From NCBI GenBank assembly GCA_021205095.1, contig JAJPYE010000019.1, positions 1-52,855 of the forward strand: 52,855 nucleotides of DNA, written 5' to 3'. This DNA is from Oscillospiraceae bacterium. GTDB lineage: Bacteria; Bacillota; Clostridia; Oscillospirales; Oscillospiraceae. Below the pieces are notes generated by a model that ran no database searches, had not been told where the DNA came from, and worked only from the letters and a program-made list of their open reading frames with translations. Positions 15,990 through 24,408 of the stretch are shown here, piece by piece (position 1 is the first letter of the stretch; every line of letters begins with the position of its first letter). The position numbers were made by a program, and so were the translations under genes.

Positions 15990-16221
15990 AAAAATTCCTC
16001 CTTGGTTCGGCTGTTTTTGACGTTTTTTCTGTTTTTGTCCCCATGGCAGGGACGGAACAGTTCAGTTTATAAGGAACAACAATATTACAGTATTATACCA
16101 CCAAAGGGCTTGATTTGCACCCCTGTCTGTGATATATTTATTTTATTACCAAACATTAATATCTTGTTCACACCTGCTGATCAGGAAAACGTGCTTTGGG
16201 GAAATCGAAAGGAATGAAAGT

Positions 16222-19200
16222 ATGAAGAAAATCCTTGCCCTGGTGCTTACAGCGGCCATGATGCTCTCTCTGGGATGCTTCGCCTTCGCGGCGGAGGACG
16301 ACATCCAAACGCAGGGCGGCTGGGAGTACTACATCAACGACGACGGCGGCGCGGTCATCGTCTCCGCGCCGGACACAGTGAAGTCCACCATGGCGGTGTT
16401 CATCCCCGGCGAGCTGGGGGGCGCGCAGGTGGTGCAGTTCGGCACCGGCACCCAAAACGTCATGTCGAACAACAAAAACAGCGGCAACTACGTTCTCTAC
16501 CCTGAGGGGCTGGAGACCATTGCCGCCATCTCCACCTACGACTTCAACGACACCGTCGGCTGGTCCATCCCCGCCTCCGTCACGGACGTGACCGCCGGCT
16601 CCTGGTCTAGCTGCGGCGGCGCGCTGTATGCCTTTGCGGGCAGTGCTGCGGCAGAGGTCAGCGGCAAGACCATCATCGACGCGGAGGAGAACACGGTATC
16701 CTTCACCATCTCCGGCGGCGAGGGCGGCTATGTCACCCCGGAGGGCACCTACTACGTCCCCACCGCCATGACCGAGGGCGGCTTCTCCGTGGAGATTATG
16801 ATTGAGTCCGCGGAAAACTACAAGATCGCCTCCGTCACGGTGGACGGGGAAATCACTGCCTACGACACCAAGACCACCTCCGCCAAGGTCACATACGACC
16901 TGTCCAACCTGACCGACGGCTCCGCCGTACTGGTGGAGTTCGAACCGCTGGCCGAGGGTGAGACCGAGGATCGGGATTTCTCCGAGGCGGAGACCGAGCA
17001 GGTCATTGAAATCCTGGACGGCGCTGTGGCCGACGGCGTGGAGCTGCCGGACGACGTATACTACGCCGGCTACACCAGCACCTCCGACTATGAAAACGCC
17101 CTGGGCATCTGCACCGGCGACTACTATGTCTATGAGGGCCAGCTCTACATTATGATCGAGTGCAACCAGGACTCCACCTTCACCACCAAGGCAGAGGCCA
17201 TCAACTACTACTATGAGACCGACGGCTGGGTCTATGGTCAGGACTATGACCTCATCAAGCTCTGGGTCTATGGCTCCAGCGGCAGCTCCTCCATGGGCGG
17301 CGGCTCCGGGGAGTCCTCCGGCGAGGCCAGCGGCGAGACAAGCGCCTCCGGCGAGGCTTCCGCGGAATCCCTGGCCGCCAAGATCACGCTGACAGCGGAG
17401 AGCCTGGGCTTCGGCGGCTCCTCCGGCTTCAACGCCTGCTATCTCTATAAGCTGGTGGACACCGGCGACGGCTCCGACAGCCCCATCAACGACTACGTCC
17501 AGATAAACGGCGGCACCAATGAGGCCTGCCTGATGGCCGAGGGCGTCGGCACCTATACCGTAACCGAGTTCACCGCCTGGGGCTCCCAGCACGGCGCAGG
17601 CCCCTCTGAGTGCCTGAACTTCTTCGGCAACGGCTCCCAGATTCATGTGAACGGCGGCACCGGCGAGAAGCTCACCACCTCCGACATTCTGGAGGAGGGC
17701 ACCACCACCCGTCTTGTGCTGAACCAGACTCACGTTCTTGGCGAGGCCAACTCCGTTTATGCCACCGGCCAGGGCCAGCTCGTTATCGAAGGCGGCGACT
17801 ACTTCTCCTGTGAGAGCTGCGGCCACGGGCCTTATTGCTCCCTGGGCGGCCAGATCCTCATCAACACCGACGGCACCAACCTCATTGACGAGGACGGCGT
17901 CATCAACATCACCGACCCCCAGGTGGAGGAAATCCCCGATTACAGCCTGGCCGGGATGGAGCAGGACGAGGAGGGGAACAACTACCTCACCCTGAACGAG
18001 CATGACGACGACGTGACCGTTATCGTCACCGGCATGGACGCCGGTACCTGCCTGGCCACCGACTCCGGCGGCGGCGTTATCGTCGCGAACAAGGTTGTCA
18101 CCAAGAGCTACGGCCTGCGCTCCGCCGGTGTTTACACCATCGGCTCCAACGAGTCCTGGGTATACCTCTATAACTCCACCTGCACCTCCATGCAGGATGC
18201 GGGCCTTTGCTCCGCCTCCTCCGGCTACGCCTACGCCTTCAACTGCCGGCTCCAGGGGCCTCAGGGTCTGAAGACCCGTGCCTCCACCGACTCCAGCACC
18301 GAGAATTCCGGCCTGTGGGTGGTAAACTCCCGCGTGTCCGCCTATTTCGACGCAGAGGACTTTGAGGACGCCTATCCCGTGGGCAGCCCCGACGAGATGA
18401 TAGAGGCCTACGGCGAGGCCGCCGGCATCGAGGCCTGGGACGAGGACAGCGAGACCTATGTGGAATATCTGACCCGCGCTGACGAGGCGCTGTATCAGGC
18501 CATTATGGTGGACGGCTCCATCTCCTTCGATATGTCCAGCACCATGGTGCTGTTCGTTGACCCCGCGAACACCGACAAATATAACTCCGGCAGCCTGCTG
18601 TGGTGGTTCGTTGACCGTTCCCTGACCCCCGGTCATTCCGGCGGCAACAAGTTCGCGGTCATCTATGTCACCGGCTCCCAGGCCCCCATCAGCGTGGACT
18701 CCACCCTGCTGATAAACGACAACTACACCTACTATGGCCCTGAGTCCGAGTGGTATCTCAGCCTGAGCGAGGCCGAGCAGGCCGAATACACTCCCGCCGA
18801 CAACCTGCTTGTTTCCGTGGAAAACGGCGGCGTGGCCAACCTGACCTTCACGAACGAGAACTCCTCCACCTGCTGGGATCTGACCGGCGAGTCTGACGAG
18901 ACCTGCGAGCTGGTGGGCGACTTCTATCTTTCCGTCCCCTGCGACGGCTCTGAGCCTGGCACCACCGCAGGCGCTGTGAACGAGATCAACGCCACGTTCA
19001 TCAACTCCGAGTGGACCGGCTGCGTCAAGTATGCCGACGACACCGGCGTTTGCGCCCTGTCCTTTGACGCGACCTCCTCCTGGACCGTCACCGAGGAGAC
19101 CACCATCGACTCCCTGACCATCGAGGACGGCGCCGTCATCAACGCCACCATGACCGTGGACGGCGTGGAGACTGAAATCACCGCCGGCGCCTATGAGGGC

Positions 19201-19227
19201 GTGATCGTCCTGACCCCGCTGGCCTGA
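16222..19227 (+). CDS. Large secreted protein with Ser/Gly/Glu linker and beta-helix-like half
   Basis: A 1001-aa exported protein. A classical signal peptide (MKKILALVLTAAMMLSLGCFAFA-type, about residues 1-25) leads into a strand-rich N-terminal half. A flexible linker made of GSG, SGE and SASGE units lies at about residues 350-383. The remaining part has short repeating strand patterns rich in Gly, Asn, Thr and Asp, like a right-handed beta-helix. It is very acidic with few lysines. There is no LPxTG or SLH anchor, so it is probably secreted freely. Start ATG 16222 has AAAGGA upstream. The function is unknown; surface display or polysaccharide contact is a guess. A long open frame on the opposite strand is a codon-bias shadow. 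Confidence 0.8.
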   Translation: MKKILALVLTAAMMLSLGCFAFAAEDDIQTQGGWEYYINDDGGAVIVSAPDTVKSTMAVFIPGELGGAQVVQFGTGTQNVMSNNKNSGNYVLYPEGLETIAAISTYDFNDTVGWSIPASVTDVTAGSWSSCGGALYAFAGSAAAEVSGKTIIDAEENTVSFTISGGEGGYVTPEGTYYVPTAMTEGGFSVEIMIESAENYKIASVTVDGEITAYDTKTTSAKVTYDLSNLTDGSAVLVEFEPLAEGETEDRDFSEAETEQVIEILDGAVADGVELPDDVYYAGYTSTSDYENALGICTGDYYVYEGQLYIMIECNQDSTFTTKAEAINYYYETDGWVYGQDYDLIKLWVYGSSGSSSMGGGSGESSGEASGETSASGEASAESLAAKITLTAESLGFGGSSGFNACYLYKLVDTGDGSDSPINDYVQINGGTNEACLMAEGVGTYTVTEFTAWGSQHGAGPSECLNFFGNGSQIHVNGGTGEKLTTSDILEEGTTTRLVLNQTHVLGEANSVYATGQGQLVIEGGDYFSCESCGHGPYCSLGGQILINTDGTNLIDEDGVINITDPQVEEIPDYSLAGMEQDEEGNNYLTLNEHDDDVTVIVTGMDAGTCLATDSGGGVIVANKVVTKSYGLRSAGVYTIGSNESWVYLYNSTCTSMQDAGLCSASSGYAYAFNCRLQGPQGLKTRASTDSSTENSGLWVVNSRVSAYFDAEDFEDAYPVGSPDEMIEAYGEAAGIEAWDEDSETYVEYLTRADEALYQAIMVDGSISFDMSSTMVLFVDPANTDKYNSGSLLWWFVDRSLTPGHSGGNKFAVIYVTGSQAPISVDSTLLINDNYTYYGPESEWYLSLSEAEQAEYTPADNLLVSVENGGVANLTFTNENSSTCWDLTGESDETCELVGDFYLSVPCDGSEPGTTAGAVNEINATFINSEWTGCVKYADDTGVCALSFDATSSWTVTEETTIDSLTIEDGAVINATMTVDGVETEITAGAYEGVIVLTPLA

Positions 19228-19257
19228 GCAAGCAAAACAGCCCCAAGCAATAAGCAG

Positions 19258-19283
19258 CCCCCTGCGGCAAATGCCGCAGGGGG
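19258..19283 (+). terminator. Rho-independent terminator after the secreted protein
   Basis: Stem CCCCCTGCGGC with GCCGCAGGGGG, loop AAAT, followed by TTCGTTTT. Confidence 0.85.
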
Positions 19284-19316
19284 TTCGTTTTGGGAAAGAT
19301 CTGGACACGCTCCCTG

Positions 19317-20678
19317 TCACAGCCCGCTAAGATACCGCTTCACGGCGGCGTTGGCCTTTTCCGCCGTCGCCGTCTCGTCGATGCCGGTCAGCTGACCGTT
19401 CTCTACCACGATTCTGCCGTTGCAGACGGTATAGTCCACGGCCCCCTTCAGCCCCACGGTGCAGAGCATGGATTTCACATCGAACTGCGCACCCACCAGC
19501 TCCAGGCGGTTCAAATCCACCAGGAAGAAGTCGGCGGCCTGGCCCAGGGCGAGAGAACCTAATTTTTCCCGGCCCAGGAGCCTGGCCCCGCCCCGCGTGG
19601 CGACCTTCAGCAGGTCGTAACCGCTGGGGGCGTTCTGGCTCCATTGCAGCCGGTGGAGCAGATAGGCCACCCGCAGCTCCTCCAGCAGGTTCGACCCGTC
19701 GTTGCTGGCGGAGCCATCCACCCCCAGGCCCACGGGAACCCCCAGGGCCAGCATTTGCGGAATCTTCGCCACCCCGGAGGCGAGCTTCATGTTGGACACC
19801 GGGCAATGGGCCACGCCGGTGCCGGTTTCAGCCAGAAGCCGCAGCTCCTCATCGGTAAAGTGTATGCCGTGGGCGTACCACACATCCGGCCCCGTCCACC
19901 CCAGACTCTCCATATATTCCAGGGGCCGCATATGGAATTTTTCCATGGTGAACCGCTCCTCGTCCAGCGTCTCCGCCAGGTGGGTGTGGAGCCGGACGTG
20001 CATTTGCCGGGCCAGCGCCGCCGACTGGCGGAGAAGCTCCCCGGTGACGCTGAAGGGGGAGCAGGGGGCCAGAGCCACCTGATGCATGGCATAGGGGCTG
20101 TCGTCGTGGAAGGTCTCTACCGCCCTTTGGGAGTCGGCCAGGATCTCGTCCACGGTCTGCACCACGCTGTCCGGGGGCAGCCCCCCGTCCTTTTTGCTCA
20201 AATCCATGCTGCCTCGCGTGGCGTGAAGGCGCAGGCCCAGGGCGTCCGCCGCGGCGAACTGGGCCTCCAAAATCCCGTCCCCGCCCTGGGGAAAGACGTA
20301 GTGGTGGTCAAGGCAGGTGGTGCAGCCGTTTTTCAGCAGCTCCCCCATGCCGGTGAGGGCGCTGTAATAGGCCGTCTCCCCGTCCACATTTTTCCAAATC
20401 TCATACAGGGTCGTCAGCCAGGGAAACAGCTCCATATTCTGCACCTGGGGCAGGTTCCGGCTGAAGGTCTGATACAGGTGATGATGAGTATTGATAAGGC
20501 CGGGATACATGACCATGTGGGCGGCGTCGATGACCTCGTCCCCCGCCATGCCCTCCGTCTCCGGACCGATATAGGCAATTACGCCGTCCCTGGCCAGCAG
20601 GCACGCTTCCTCCAGCACCCGATCCCTATCGTCGCAGGTCACAAGTCGGCTGATATTTTTCACAAGCAAGGTTCCCAT
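19317..20678 (-). CDS. Amidohydrolase, 8-oxoguanine/isoxanthopterin deaminase-like
   Basis: A 453-aa cytosolic amidohydrolase of the AtzB/TrzN/8-oxoguanine deaminase group. The metal ligands are visible as NTHHHLYQ (65-67 region), LHTHLAE, the YAHGIHF His and the VDGSASND Asp. The segment RGSMDLSKKDGGLPPDSV is very like the conserved GGLPPDS loop of 8-oxoguanine and isoxanthopterin deaminases, so hydrolytic deamination of an oxidised purine or pterin is the best guess; a chlorohydrolase-type activity cannot be excluded. Start ATG 20678 has GGAGGGG upstream. It stands alone between two secreted-protein genes. Confidence 0.82.
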   Translation of the reverse strand: MGTLLVKNISRLVTCDDRDRVLEEACLLARDGVIAYIGPETEGMAGDEVIDAAHMVMYPGLINTHHHLYQTFSRNLPQVQNMELFPWLTTLYEIWKNVDGETAYYSALTGMGELLKNGCTTCLDHHYVFPQGGDGILEAQFAAADALGLRLHATRGSMDLSKKDGGLPPDSVVQTVDEILADSQRAVETFHDDSPYAMHQVALAPCSPFSVTGELLRQSAALARQMHVRLHTHLAETLDEERFTMEKFHMRPLEYMESLGWTGPDVWYAHGIHFTDEELRLLAETGTGVAHCPVSNMKLASGVAKIPQMLALGVPVGLGVDGSASNDGSNLLEELRVAYLLHRLQWSQNAPSGYDLLKVATRGGARLLGREKLGSLALGQAADFFLVDLNRLELVGAQFDVKSMLCTVGLKGAVDYTVCNGRIVVENGQLTGIDETATAEKANAAVKRYLSGL

Positions 20679-20782
20679 GGCGTTCCCCTCCTGAACGTTA
20701 TTTTATATTGAGATTGATTCCCTGTAATCAGGGTCAGTATATCAGGAAAACGCCGCCCCGGCAATCCCTTTGCCGACAAAAA

Positions 20783-20813
20783 GAGTCTGCCACCGTAAAA
20801 CGATGGCAGACTC
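20783..20813 (-). terminator. Terminator of the repeat-containing secreted protein gene
   Basis: On the minus strand, stem GAGTCTGCCA with TGGCAGACTC and an 11-base loop, followed by TTTTTG. It lies 19 bases after the stop at 20832. Confidence 0.85.
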
Positions 20814-20831
20814 CGTTGTTTTTTGCGTGTA

Positions 20832-21968
20832 TCAGTCCGGGGTCAAGTTGGGGTCAAATTCGGGGATCTCATACACGCCTCCCGCCTCTACGAACTCATC
20901 GTAGGTCATGGCGGCATAGCCCCACCAGGTGGCGTCGAACATCATGTCGGCGGGCATGGTGGTGTAGTCGGAGGCGTCGATCAGGGCCTCAAATTCCAGA
21001 TACTGCTCGTCGGTGACGGCGGGGACAGCGTCCACATACTCCTTCAGATAGGCATGATAGGCCTCCTCGGAGGTATCGCCCCCGGCGGCGGTCTCAAACT
21101 GGGCGGCAAACTCCTCATAGGTCATGGCGGCGCCGGACTCCAGCATCCCGCTGTAGAGCATCTCCGCCGGGAAGGTGACATAGTCGCCGGCCTCGATCAG
21201 GGGCATGAACTCGTCCTCTACCTGCTCCTCGGTCATGGTGGAGTTGATCTCCAGCTCAGCCAGCAGGAACTCATGGATGTACTCGATATAGGCGGCGTCG
21301 ATGTCGATCTCGCCATTGATGGCATACCACTCCTCATAGGTCATGGGGAACTCCACGCCGGAGGGAGCCTGGTCGACCTCGCCGCTGCCGGTGAAGTTCA
21401 TAATGCTCTCGTCCTCCGGGGTCTCGGCGGCCTCCAGGGCCTCCGTCAGGCTCTCCTCGTTGCCCTGCCAGAAGCTGTCCTCCATCAGGGTCTCATAGAG
21501 GTATTCCTTGTATTCATCGAACATGGGATAGGGGTCGTCAGACGCCTCGCCGGAGGCGCTGGAGGCCGCAGCCTCGCCCTCTGTGATGGCAGGGAACTCT
21601 GCGTCCGTCTCGTCCGGGTTGGGGGTGACGGTGACGGTGATGTCCTCCTCAATGCCGGAGATGGTGACGGTCTCCGCCGTGGGATAGGCATTGGGGCCGC
21701 CGGTGGTGATGTTGGAATAGGCGATCTCGCCGCCGGTGGTGGTCACGCCGGAGCCTTCCTCCCCGTCTGCGGTGGGGCCCATATCGCAGGGCGCAGAGCA
21801 GGAGATGGTGAACACAAAGTCCTCTCCGTCGGCGACCTCATAGGTCTCATAAACCGTGCCATCCATGCCGTTAATCACGGTGACGGTGTAGCTGTCCGCA
21901 GCCATGGCCGTCACGCCAAGGCACAGGCACAGCGCCAGGGCAAGAGTCAGCGCAAGAAGTTTCTTCAT
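20832..21968 (-). CDS. Secreted acidic protein with tandem repeats
   Basis: A 378-aa exported protein. Signal peptide MKKLLALTLALALCLCLG to AMA at about residues 1-23, then a strand-rich domain (about 24-120), a short SASGEAS linker shared with the 1001-aa protein, and a helical C-terminal half. That half carries about two and a half copies of a roughly 75-residue unit beginning MTYEEW, MTYEEF and MTYDEF, each with an FPAEM/MPADM element near its end. It is strongly acidic and nearly free of lysine after the signal. Start ATG 21968 has AAGGAGG. The function is unknown; repeats suggest a binding or adhesive surface. Confidence 0.75.
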   Translation of the reverse strand: MKKLLALTLALALCLCLGVTAMAADSYTVTVINGMDGTVYETYEVADGEDFVFTISCSAPCDMGPTADGEEGSGVTTTGGEIAYSNITTGGPNAYPTAETVTISGIEEDITVTVTPNPDETDAEFPAITEGEAAASSASGEASDDPYPMFDEYKEYLYETLMEDSFWQGNEESLTEALEAAETPEDESIMNFTGSGEVDQAPSGVEFPMTYEEWYAINGEIDIDAAYIEYIHEFLLAELEINSTMTEEQVEDEFMPLIEAGDYVTFPAEMLYSGMLESGAAMTYEEFAAQFETAAGGDTSEEAYHAYLKEYVDAVPAVTDEQYLEFEALIDASDYTTMPADMMFDATWWGYAAMTYDEFVEAGGVYEIPEFDPNLTPD

Positions 21969-22133
21969 TTTTACAAGCCTCCTTAAAGTTTAGCACTTGG
22001 CTATGTGAAACATTATACAACCACGTCCAGCAAATGTCAAAACAAAAACGGCGGAAATCCGTCAGATTACAAATTTTAAATATATTCCCTGCTCGCTGCC
22101 GGGAAATTCCGGCAAGATGCCATACAAACAAAA

Positions 22134-22164
22134 AGAGGTCTGGCGCAATCGATGCCAAACCTCT
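22134..22164. terminator. Terminator downstream of tRNA-Thr
   Basis: Stem AGAGGTcTGGC with GCCAaACCTCT (one mismatch) and T-runs on both strands. On the minus strand it lies 28 bases after the tRNA. Confidence 0.75.
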
Positions 22165-22191
22165 TTTTTCCCGCCCTTTACAGGGCCATGG

Positions 22192-22264
22192 AGCTAGTGA
22201 TGTGACTCGAACACACGACCTGCTGATTACGAATCAGCTGCTCTACCGGCTGAGCTACACTAGC
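22192..22264 (-). tRNA. tRNA-Thr (anticodon CGU)
   Basis: A 73-base cloverleaf on the minus strand. The acceptor GCTAGTG pairs with CACTAGC, the D-arm is GCTC..GAGC, the anticodon arm GCTGA-TTCGTAA-TCAGC gives CGT, and the T-arm has TTCGAGT. The discriminator base is T and CCA is not encoded. It decodes ACG threonine codons. Confidence 0.95.
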
Positions 22265-22386
22265 GCAAGTACTGTGTATTTTAGCACAGCACCCCGCCAA
22301 AGTCAACAAGAAATTAGTCATCGCCGCGTTTCCCCGTCCGCTCCTGAGCCGACCGACACAAGGGGGTTTTCTTTTGGTTAATAATG

Positions 22387-22395
22387 TGTTATAAT
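22387..22395 (+). promoter_or_regulatory. Extended -10 promoter of the C39/LRR gene
   Basis: TGTTATAAT is a perfect extended -10 with a poor -35 (TTTTCT at 22367-22372, 17-base spacer). The leader to the ATG at 22538 is about 135 bases and has no obvious structure. Confidence 0.6.
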
Positions 22396-22537
22396 GCCTT
22401 TGTTTGCGTTTTCCGCAGCTTTACAGCACAGTCGAAGCGGAAAGCCTCCGCGCTACATTCAGCGCCATTTTTTCTGAAAAAGCAGAAAACTGTTTTTACC
22501 GAAGATGAACCATCGGAAAGGAGCGAGCGTATTCGCT

Positions 22538-24340
22538 ATGCACAATAAAATCAGACGTCTGACCGCCGTTCTTTGTTCCCTTGCCCTTATATTCACCCTG
22601 GGAACCGCCGCCATGGCGGATGAGGATTCCGCGGCAGCAGACGTCCAAGATACCGCCGTTACGGAAACCGTCGCCAACAGCGAGACGACAACCGAAAACT
22701 CCGCATCCACTACAGAAAACTCCGCCGACAGCACGGATACAGCCGTCTCCACGGAGGGCAGCACTGCGCAGGAATCTGCCGCCGACAGCCTGGAAACAGA
22801 TACAGATACAACAGGCACACAGGAAGCCGCCGACAGCGATAACACCGCCGACAGCAGCGAGACAGAGGACGGCACGGAAACCGGCGCAGATGACGACGAC
22901 GGAACAGACGCCGAGACAGAAGCGGAAAATGAAACAGAAACAGAGACGGATGCGGAAGAGTCAAGGGAATCCGACGAGGCTGAAACCGCCGCAGACGCCG
23001 CCTCTTCAGAGAGTGGAGACGCCGATGTCTCCGGCAGCAGCTCCAGCAGCGCTTCCACTTCTTCCACTTCCACTTCCTCTTCTTCCGCCCGCTACACAGT
23101 CTCCGAGCCGGAAGGGGACACCCACGAGCTGTATCTGACGCAGCTTGAGAGCGACACCTGCACCCTGGCCTCCGCCGCCATGCTGATTCGCAACTATATG
23201 TATCTGAACGGCAGCGACCTGTGGCAGGAATTTGGAGAAGCCGACATCCGTTCCGCAGCCTGGGACGACGGTTTGCGGGAGAGCTTTACCTATACCTACG
23301 GAGATTATACCGTCAGCGTGGCGAAAGTCTCCTTAAGCAGTCCCTCCGTAGAGGAGCTGAAGGCCCTTCTGGACAAGCATCCTGAGGGTATTGTTCTCTA
23401 TTGCGGCAACGCCCCTCACGCCGTGCTGCTGCTGGATTACGAGGGGGACGTCTTCTATTGCGCCGACCCGGCCAGCCTTTGCAGCGGCAAGCGCATTGCC
23501 CTGGAGGATTCCTGGCTCAGCTCCTACTATCAGGGGCAGGATGAGATCCTGAAAAACGTCACCAGCTACTGGTACATCACCAGCGCTGTCAGCCCCCTGG
23601 AGGACAGCGGCCTGTATTGGGCCTGGGACGGCAGCACCCTGACCATTTCCGGTGCTGGTTCGCTGACGGACGATGGCGTTATCGGCACCGCTCCCTGGGA
23701 TCGATATAAGGATTATGTGACACAGATTATAATCGAGGAGGGCGTGGTCAACGTCCCCTCCTACGCCTTTTATAACTACAGCAGCCTGACCGCCGTCACA
23801 CTGCCGGATACGCTGGAAACCATCGGCACGCGGGCCTTTTACGGCTGCGAAAGCCTGACAGCTCTTGTCATCCCGGATGGGGTATATGAAATCGGCCAAT
23901 ACGCCTTTGCCCTTTGCACCGGCCTGACGGAGCTGACCATCCCCGCCGGGGTGACGGTCATCCAAAAGGGCCTGTGCTATTGCTGCAGCAGCCTGATCTC
24001 CCTGACCATCAGCCAGGGCGTGGAAACGCTGGAGGCCAGCATTATATACGGCGCCGCCCTGACGGACATCGCCCTCCCGGCCAGCGTGACCTCCATCGCA
24101 GCCAAAGCCTTCCAGCGCTGCGAGAGCCTGACCACTGTGTATTACGCCAGCCAAGATACGCTGTCCTTGCTGGAGGACGCCGTATTCATCGGCGAGGTGG
24201 TCTTCCTCCCCGCCGACAAGAACGAGGAAAGCGCATCAGAGCAACCCGCCGCAGAGGATGCGTCTGCAACCGATCAGGAAGTCCTCGCCGAGGAAGCGCC
24301 TTCGGGCGAATCTGACACCAGCAGCGAAAGCGGACGCTGA
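22538..24340 (+). CDS. Secreted C39-like cysteine peptidase with BspA-type LRRs
   Basis: A 600-aa exported protein. Signal peptide about residues 1-27, then a Ser/Thr/Glu/Asp-rich stalk of about 160 residues. A papain-fold Peptidase_C39_2-type domain follows with Cys in SDTCTLASAAML (about 208), His in NAPHAVLLLDY (about 294) and Asp in CADPAS (about 310), in the order of the family's catalytic triad. About five BspA-type LRR units (about 390-555, with LTAVTLPDTLETIG and LTELTIPAGVTVI) end in an acidic tail. No sortase signal is seen. I start at ATG 22538 because AAAGGAG precedes it and the signal peptide then has normal length; ATG 22505 is also in frame but lacks a ribosome site. Confidence 0.78.
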   Translation: MHNKIRRLTAVLCSLALIFTLGTAAMADEDSAAADVQDTAVTETVANSETTTENSASTTENSADSTDTAVSTEGSTAQESAADSLETDTDTTGTQEAADSDNTADSSETEDGTETGADDDDGTDAETEAENETETETDAEESRESDEAETAADAASSESGDADVSGSSSSSASTSSTSTSSSSARYTVSEPEGDTHELYLTQLESDTCTLASAAMLIRNYMYLNGSDLWQEFGEADIRSAAWDDGLRESFTYTYGDYTVSVAKVSLSSPSVEELKALLDKHPEGIVLYCGNAPHAVLLLDYEGDVFYCADPASLCSGKRIALEDSWLSSYYQGQDEILKNVTSYWYITSAVSPLEDSGLYWAWDGSTLTISGAGSLTDDGVIGTAPWDRYKDYVTQIIIEEGVVNVPSYAFYNYSSLTAVTLPDTLETIGTRAFYGCESLTALVIPDGVYEIGQYAFALCTGLTELTIPAGVTVIQKGLCYCCSSLISLTISQGVETLEASIIYGAALTDIALPASVTSIAAKAFQRCESLTTVYYASQDTLSLLEDAVFIGEVVFLPADKNEESASEQPAAEDASATDQEVLAEEAPSGESDTSSESGR

Positions 24341-24350
24341 TACGAAAAAT

Positions 24351-24388
24351 TATGGGCGGCCTCGAACGCAGGTTCGAGGCCGCCCATA
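24351..24388. terminator. Bidirectional terminator between convergent genes
   Basis: A 17-bp perfect stem (starting TATGGGCGGCCTCGAAC) with a GCAG loop, A-rich sequence on the left and TTTATTTT on the right. It serves both the C39/LRR gene and the lipoprotein gene on the other strand. Confidence 0.88.
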
Positions 24389-24408
24389 TTTATTTTCTGC
24401 TTATCCCT

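Noticed and set aside
16168-19320. An open frame of about 1050 codons antisense to the large secreted protein
   Set aside because: It has no ribosome site or domain pattern, is rich in Gly, His and Val as expected from the reverse complement of GC-rich coding DNA, and the sense protein has a signal peptide and terminator. Similar long antisense frames over the ABC exporter, rnfC and the lipoproteins were left out for the same reason.
20679-20760. A purine-type riboswitch ahead of the 8-oxoguanine-deaminase-like gene
   Set aside because: Only a short CCCTG-TAAT-CAGGG inverted repeat is visible; the conserved loop sequences of purine aptamers are absent.
22505-22537. An earlier start for the C39/LRR gene at ATG 22505
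   Set aside because: It has no ribosome site and would add a basic extension in front of a normal signal peptide.
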